This document shows, piece after piece, positions 59,655 to 64,000 of a DNA stretch of 64,000 bases. Numbering within the stretch: the first letter of the stretch is position 1; each line of letters begins with the position of its first letter. The DNA lies in NCBI GenBank assembly GCA_947683425.1, contig CANTUQ010000009.1, positions 9,439,001 to 9,503,000 of the forward strand. The letters are read 5' to 3'. The position numbers and the translations under genes were made by a program. The notes under the pieces are model-generated. The model worked only from the letters and a program-made list of their open reading frames with translations. It had not been told where the DNA came from and did not search any database. The stretch is from Excoecaria cochinchinensis. Its lineage: Eukaryota > Streptophyta > Magnoliopsida > Malpighiales > Euphorbiaceae.

Positions 59655-61062
59655 CTAAGTCCTGCTGCTGCTCTCGCCGACCAGATGCTTGAGCCCTCGA
59701 GTCCTGTTATTAGATGCTGGACTAAGGATCCACTTCTTGTACTCGTTAGTCGAAGACACGGAATGATTGCCGAACCTCGGGATAACAGTCTTCACTGGTA
59801 GTTTGCCCCACAGCTCATGATACCGAGAAGCAAATGCAGCCGAGAGAGCTCCTCCCCGGAAAGATAAGGGAACCCTCACTACATCCTGGGTCATCCCGAG
59901 CTGGCGTGTACATCGAGAGGTGATGCAGAAGGTGGCCTGACGGAGGCCGCAGAGGGGAACACACCCCGATGGCCCATCAGTGACCACATGAGACAGTGGG
60001 AGCCAGGCAGACGTAAAACTGATGTCGTCATCTGACAGCTCGCCAAATTTGGTAATCCCTTCACCAGTAGTGGCACACCCATGAAGTCGTCGACGCGACA
60101 GAAAGTGGCTCGGCGAATACTGTGGAGTAACTCGAGGGGGTGGCTTAGATAGCATCTTCAGTTTCTCTTGCAGCCAGATTTGAGAAAAAAAGAGAAAAAG
60201 AGGAAAAAATAAAAATAAAGAAAAAATAAAAAAAATTAAAAAAAATTAAAAAAGGATAAAAAGAAAGAAGAGAAGAAAAAGAAAAAAAAAAGAAAAAAGC
60301 CGCTGGAGTAAGTAGGGTTTACTTCAGGCAAAAATAAGGCACAGGGTTGTGTGAAAATCCGAAAGGACGCACCTCCCGCTAAGAAAAGCTAGTGTGAAAA
60401 TCCATAAGGGACGCACTACCTTTAAAATAATGACGTACCTAGAGCAATAAGGGGCTGCCGGCAAAGGTTGTAGTGGATCCAGAGCTCACAGCGTCCAAGC
60501 CCAGAATTGTCTCAGCCAGGATGAGCGGCAAGGGTGATAATCCCAGATGAAAGTCACCCAAGACTCCGAACAGGCGAGAGTCAACTGTCAAACCCCCTGG
60601 AACAACAGTGAGGAAGTTCACCATGCAAAACAAGAATATGATGCTTACCCGGTAGGTGGGGATGTCGGTGAACTGACCCAGAGCCTCGATCAGTGGCCCC
60701 AGAGCGAGGGAAGAGCCCGGAGGAATCAGCCGGACGGCCTCAGAAGAAGGTATGCCGAGGGCCATGGCTATGTCCCGGATCTGTAATAGACCGCAGCGGG
60801 GGACGCAAGGCAGAGCACTAGGAGGGAACTAGGCTCCCAGGAGGATAGCTAACTCTTCAGGCAAAGGGCACAGTTCCTGGTAGGTGAAGCGGAAGATGTG
60901 AAACCGGGGGTTCCAGAAGTGGGTAGCCGCCAGAAGGAGGTTTTGGTCGACTTTGACCCGGCAAAGATATTTCAGCCCGGACAGAGAGGAAAGGGCGCCT
61001 TCTTCCCAAGTGTGTTTGTCATCTAAAATACGGTGCATCCTTTGGGCTAGAGAAGAAGACAT
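59655..61062 (-). pseudogene. Antisense accessory ORF of E (plant-mobile-domain-like), with a probable intron
   Basis: Opposite in strand to gag-pol. The ATG at 61062 (MSSSLAQRMHRILDD) follows a TATA box by about 70 bp. Exon 1 (61062-60439) has HFWNPRFHIFRFTYQELCPL, then LPEELAILLGA and, in the same frame after a TAG (about 60830), a hydrophobic IIFLFCMVNFL segment and LPLILAETILGLDA. This is the wording of plant-mobile-domain-like proteins, and of the antisense gene of Grande-type Tat elements. A donor-like AG-GTACGT occurs at 60438-60433 with acceptor near 60163 after a long pyrimidine tract. Exon 2 (60160-59655) begins KLKMLSKPPPRV and has EYKKWILSP. Function unknown; possibly nuclear. Confidence 0.75.
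60164..60438 (-). other. Probable intron of the antisense ORF
   Basis: It begins GTACGT on the minus strand and ends with AG after CTCAAATCTGGCTGCA. Its distal part is a long pyrimidine tract on the minus strand (plus 60180-60300 is nearly all A and G). Two short GTGTGAAAATCC repeats occur (plus 60339-60415). The stop TAG immediately before the donor would read CAG-GT with a single change. Confidence 0.6.
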
Positions 61063-61131
61063 GTTGAGAAAGATGAAAGGCTCAAGATGTTGGAAAATGA
61101 AGAGACATAAGAAGGGCAAAAATTTTGAAAA

Positions 61132-61377
61132 ATTTATAGGGAAGCATCACCGACGGCCTACCAACCCCTACACAGTGACGGCATGCCCGCCTATCCTTAG
61201 GGACGGCCTGCCCGCCTCTCCTAAGAGATGGCCTGCCCGTCAGTGTGGATCCACCTGGCAAACGTCAGCATTGCATTCATCACGCGCATTAACTTGCATT
61301 TATGGCGTGACTGACGGCCAGCCCGTCGGTCGCTTCTACAGACGCCCAGCCCGTCGGTCACGAAATTCTATATAAGG
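61132..61377. promoter_or_regulatory. Apparent bidirectional promoter between the two accessory ORFs of E
   Basis: A minus-strand TATA box (CTATAAAT, 61139-61132) and a plus-strand TATA box (CTATATAAGG, 61368-61377) face outward. The 228 bp between are a CG-rich cassette with GACGGCC(T/A), GACGGCATGCCCGCC, GACGGCCTGCCCGCC, GACGGCCAGCCCGTCGGTCG and GACGCCCAGCCCGTCGGTCA. The motifs match those of the element's own U3 (50200-50400). Promoter activity is inferred from layout. Confidence 0.7.
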
Positions 61378-62170
61378 GCGAGTGACAGACGGTGCAAACG
61401 CTGCTGTCCCTTTCATTTCCCCTCTCAAACCGTTTTTTTTTGCGCTTTTTAGCGGTTTTTCAAGCATTTCCTCTTATTTTTTCGCGATTTCTTCATATTT
61501 TTGCATTCTCTACTCACCTGGTGCTTGGATATTTATTTTTCTCCAGTTTCTACACTTCTCGCGACTACAAGTAAGTAAATAACTACTTTCTTTTGAATTT
61601 TATTTAATTTGTTTCTTCATTTCTTCTTCTTTCAACTTTAGAAATGTTTAGAAAATTCTAGATGCCTTAGGAATTTAGGGAGAATGCTGCCCATTTTTAT
61701 TTATTATTTTAGTGCAATTAAACCTGAATTTTTGCATGATCACATAGAAATATAATTTTTCTATAACTTTGGTGCTTTAGAAATAGACAGTTTCTAGCGC
61801 ACTATTCTGTGTATATATTGCTTGTGAGGCCTGAGGCCATTATTTTGTGTTGTTGGGGACTCACTCTTGCCGGGGTGTGTCCCATTTACATGCGTATATT
61901 ATTGTCAAGGCCTGATGCCTATTTTGTTGCCTTTTTATGTAGGAGGTCGGGCATACCCATGCCGGGGTGCTGCCCAAATTTTTATTATTTATTCTAGAAT
62001 TGAATATTTTCATGTATAATGCATGCCTTGGGACCTAGAAAGCCCATTTCCTTTACTCGTTTCAAATTATTTTCATGCTAATCGCATGTTGTTTTTTCCT
62101 TGATATGTGCAAAGCATGTGGGCAGCCATTGCCCTTTTCATTTATTATCAGTCTTCTCTATTTAGTTTTC
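61378..62170 (+). other. 5' leader of the sense accessory ORF, with possible intron
   Basis: About 30 bp downstream of the TATA box a CT-rich leader starts. A donor-like CAA-GTAAGTA lies near 61569-61577 and acceptor-like TTATCAG or CTATTTAG sites near 62150-62168. Two near-repeats with CCTGAGGCC / CCTGATGCC and CATGCCGGGGTG (61830-61980) occur in the presumptive intron. No ORF belongs here. Confidence 0.5.
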
Positions 62171-64000
62171 GGGCCGCCATTGCCTCCCAGACGTAGAGTA
62201 CCGCAGGCCCAGCCCGAGATCGTAGTTCCAGATTGGATGGATGCTGAATCAGCTCAGAGGTATAGAGCATTGGCTCAGGTAGAGCTTCGGGCCAGCCGTT
62301 TTGTATCCCGGCCATTCTGGAGGCCCTAGGGATGGCCCCAGAGTTTGATTTGCTCGTCGAGGGTGCTGGGTGGACAGAGTTCCTTGAGCCCTCCTTCTAG
62401 ACTTTTCCAGAGGCTACTCGCCAGGTCCTGGCCACTCTTCGCTACACCGATTTTCAGAGTGCAGATACCGACCCAGGGGTGGTTCAGTTTTGGTTCGACG
62501 GCGACCACTTCAGTATCACTAGACAGAGATTCGCTCAGGTCATGGGGCTCCCTACAGAGGAGGGGGTCGAGATCCCACGGCGAGCTGTTAGACGCGCCCA
62601 TTGGGCGGCTATTGCCATATCGGGAGTGCTATATGATCATGATACGGCAAAGAGCACCGTACTGGTGTCTCAGGCACTCTGGTATTTGCACATAGTGCTA
62701 TCCAGTTCGTACCTCGGTCGAGCTGGTAATCTAGGGTCGCTTAATGCGACCGAGATCTGGAGCCTCTGGGCTATGGTGGCAAGCCAGCGTCTCAACATTA
62801 GCCATGAGATCTTGGCCAACTTGACCAGAGTCGGCAGAGGGTTGACACCCGTGGTGATAGTGGGAGGAGTTATCACCCGGCTACTTTTGAGGTTGGGAGT
62901 TGCCCCTGACAGGTTGAGGGCACCCTTGCCGGAGGGGATCCACGTGGATGCAGCCGCGGCAGTACAGATAGGGATGATCTCCCAAATATCAGGCCAGGCA
63001 GAGGCCTATAGAGTGCTGACTATTCATGAGACCCGGCGGATGTTCTAGCTTCCACCCTTGGGTCCAGATCCATATCACCCGGAGCACCCCGAGGATCAGC
63101 CTCCACAGCCAGAGCCCCAGCCTCAGCCCGAGCCTCAAACAGAGTACCAGCCTCTACATCCAGAGCCCGAGCCTCAGCCAGAGCACCAGCCTCTACATCC
63201 AGAGCCAGAGCCCCAGCCTCCTCAGCCGCAGACTGTGCCACCGCCACAGCAGCAAGAGCAGCCCAGGACCCCATCGGACTTCGATATAGAGATCACGATG
63301 GATGATCTCTTTGCTGCCTCACCAGCATCCCGAGCACCGACTCCTGTCCCATCGCCGGGCTTCAAAGTGCACAGGACTACCCATGGGCCCCCTGAGAGAT
63401 ATCATCCTTATTCTAGAGGCGACCTGGGGGCATCCACTTCTACAGCACTGCCTCCAGAGCCACCACAGCAGCAGCCAGCACATGCCGACTTCTCTCAGCT
63501 CCTCACTTCCATGTTCACAGCCTTGGAGTGATGACAGGATGAGAGGGATAGAGCTATTCATGATAGGTTGGACCGCCAGCAGGCTGCTATTCAGGAGCAG
63601 TCCCAGTCAGTGGAGCGGTTAGCCCGGGAGCAGGCTGGCTACATCGAGCATACTACGCGGGAGCAGGCTCGGGTCGTGGATGCTTTTAGGGATGAGCAGG
63701 CTCGGGTCATAGAGACCCTCAGAGGTGAGCAGTTGGGACTGATCGAACAGATTGCTCAGGGCCAGAGGGAGCTGAGACAGCAGCTCGCTCATGATTTGAG
63801 GACGTCACAGGACCAGGCGTCTCAGAGGGTTGACATGACCCTGCAGATGATTGACGAGTCACTTGACTCTCTGAGATCCCGCGTCCAGGCAATAGAGGGG
63901 ATACTCCTACCTTTGTCTCAGACCATGAGGGAGTTCAGGGACTAGACAGAGCAGCGCCTAGAGCACATGAAGGGGGCCACCAGCGAGCAGACCACTCAGT
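62170..64000 (+). pseudogene. Sense accessory ORF of E: plant transposon protein domain, Pro-rich region, coiled coil
   Basis: The main frame (from about 62332) reads MAPEFDLLVEGAGW, VQFWFDGDHFSITRQRFAQVMGL, then SQALWYLHIVLSSSYLGR and ATEIWSLWAMV, the wording of the Athila ORF-1 / putative plant transposon protein family. A proline/glutamine-rich stretch (PEPQPQPEP repeats, 63090-63250) follows. The C-terminal part (63568-63945) is charged, with repeats of REQARVVDAFRDEQARVIETLR type, a likely coiled coil. In-frame stops at 62398 (TAG), 63046 (TAG), 63529-63534 (TGA TGA) and 63943 (TAG), and a frameshift near 62310, break it; the frame otherwise continues past the window. Similar to ORF1 of D. 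Function unknown. Confidence 0.75.

Larger units (their letters stand above)
50011..64000 (+). mobile_element. Element E: large Tat-lineage retrotransposon, 3' end outside window
   Basis: 5' LTR (50011-52026), tRNA-Arg PBS, leader, gag-protease, reverse transcriptase, RNase H, a second (archaeal-type) RNase H, integrase, then two accessory ORFs in divergent orientation. The second RNase H before integrase and the tRNA-Arg primer mark the Tat lineage (Ogre, Retand, Grande relatives). At least 14 kb lie in the window and no 3' LTR is seen. It is inserted into the LTR of D; the expected TSD is ATATT. Stops are few, so it is probably younger than F or D. Confidence 0.9.

Noticed and set aside
59655..61119. 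Host gene in antisense to the retrotransposon
   Set aside because: Plant-mobile-domain-like antisense ORFs are known components of Tat elements, and no element boundary separates it from pol, so it is assigned to E.

Overview
This window is plant nuclear DNA made almost wholly of nested transposable elements. I find no convincing host gene, tRNA, rRNA or organellar segment. The host is an angiosperm by inference: plant-type Ty3/gypsy lineages (Tekay-like chromovirus, Athila, Tat), a CACTA transposon ending in CACTACAAGAAA, primer-binding sites complementary to plant tRNA-iMet, tRNA-Asp and tRNA-Arg, and AT-rich spacers. I cannot name the species. The setting looks like pericentromeric or other heterochromatin of a repeat-rich genome.

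Layout. (1) 1-13734: 3' part of a Tekay-like chromovirus (element A, + strand). A 5.3-kb non-autonomous CACTA element (329-5627, TSD GGT) splits its reverse transcriptase and itself carries a solo LTR (K, 2766-4761) and an LTR remnant (J). A's 3' LTR is split by solo LTR B (10778-13676, TSD CACAA). (2) 14074-16740: 3' end of a minus-strand Tat element (M). (3) About 17726-50010: a minus-strand Athila element (D) broken by LTR I (19156-24366), Tat solo LTR C (25711-28729, TSD ATAAG), complete Tekay-like element F (33756-45830, TSD ACTAA; solo LTR H, 40880-43850, TSD TTGAG, sits in its 3' LTR) and solo LTR G (46808-49373, TSD TACCA). (4) 50011 to the window end: a large Tat element (E) inserted into D's 5' LTR. 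E has LTR, tRNA-Arg PBS, gag-protease, reverse transcriptase, two RNase H domains and integrase, then two further genes placed head to head: an antisense plant-mobile-domain-like ORF and a sense ORF.

Most insertions are placed to the base by matching target-site duplications, giving a relative order: D is older than C, F, G and E; F is older than H; A is older than B and the CACTA element; the CACTA element is older than K. All coding regions carry stops or frameshifts, many of them C-to-T type (TAG or TAA where the family has CAG or CAA, TGA where it has CGA), as expected from decay of methylated DNA.

The unusual signal lies in the non-coding parts. First, five Tekay-type LTRs (A, B, F, G, H) share a double-hairpin module, CTAAGCG-loop-CGCTTAG followed by a second stem that covaries and then AGGT, about 400 bp (A about 730 bp) before the LTR 3' end. 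Second, nearly every LTR, whatever its lineage, holds an element-specific cassette of short CG-rich inverted repeats. In Tat elements it lies just upstream of the TATA box. Third, in both D (Athila) and E (Tat) such a cassette plus a TATA box also occurs inside the element, directly upstream of the accessory ORFs; in E it forms an apparent bidirectional promoter. These are the candidates for a previously undescribed system.
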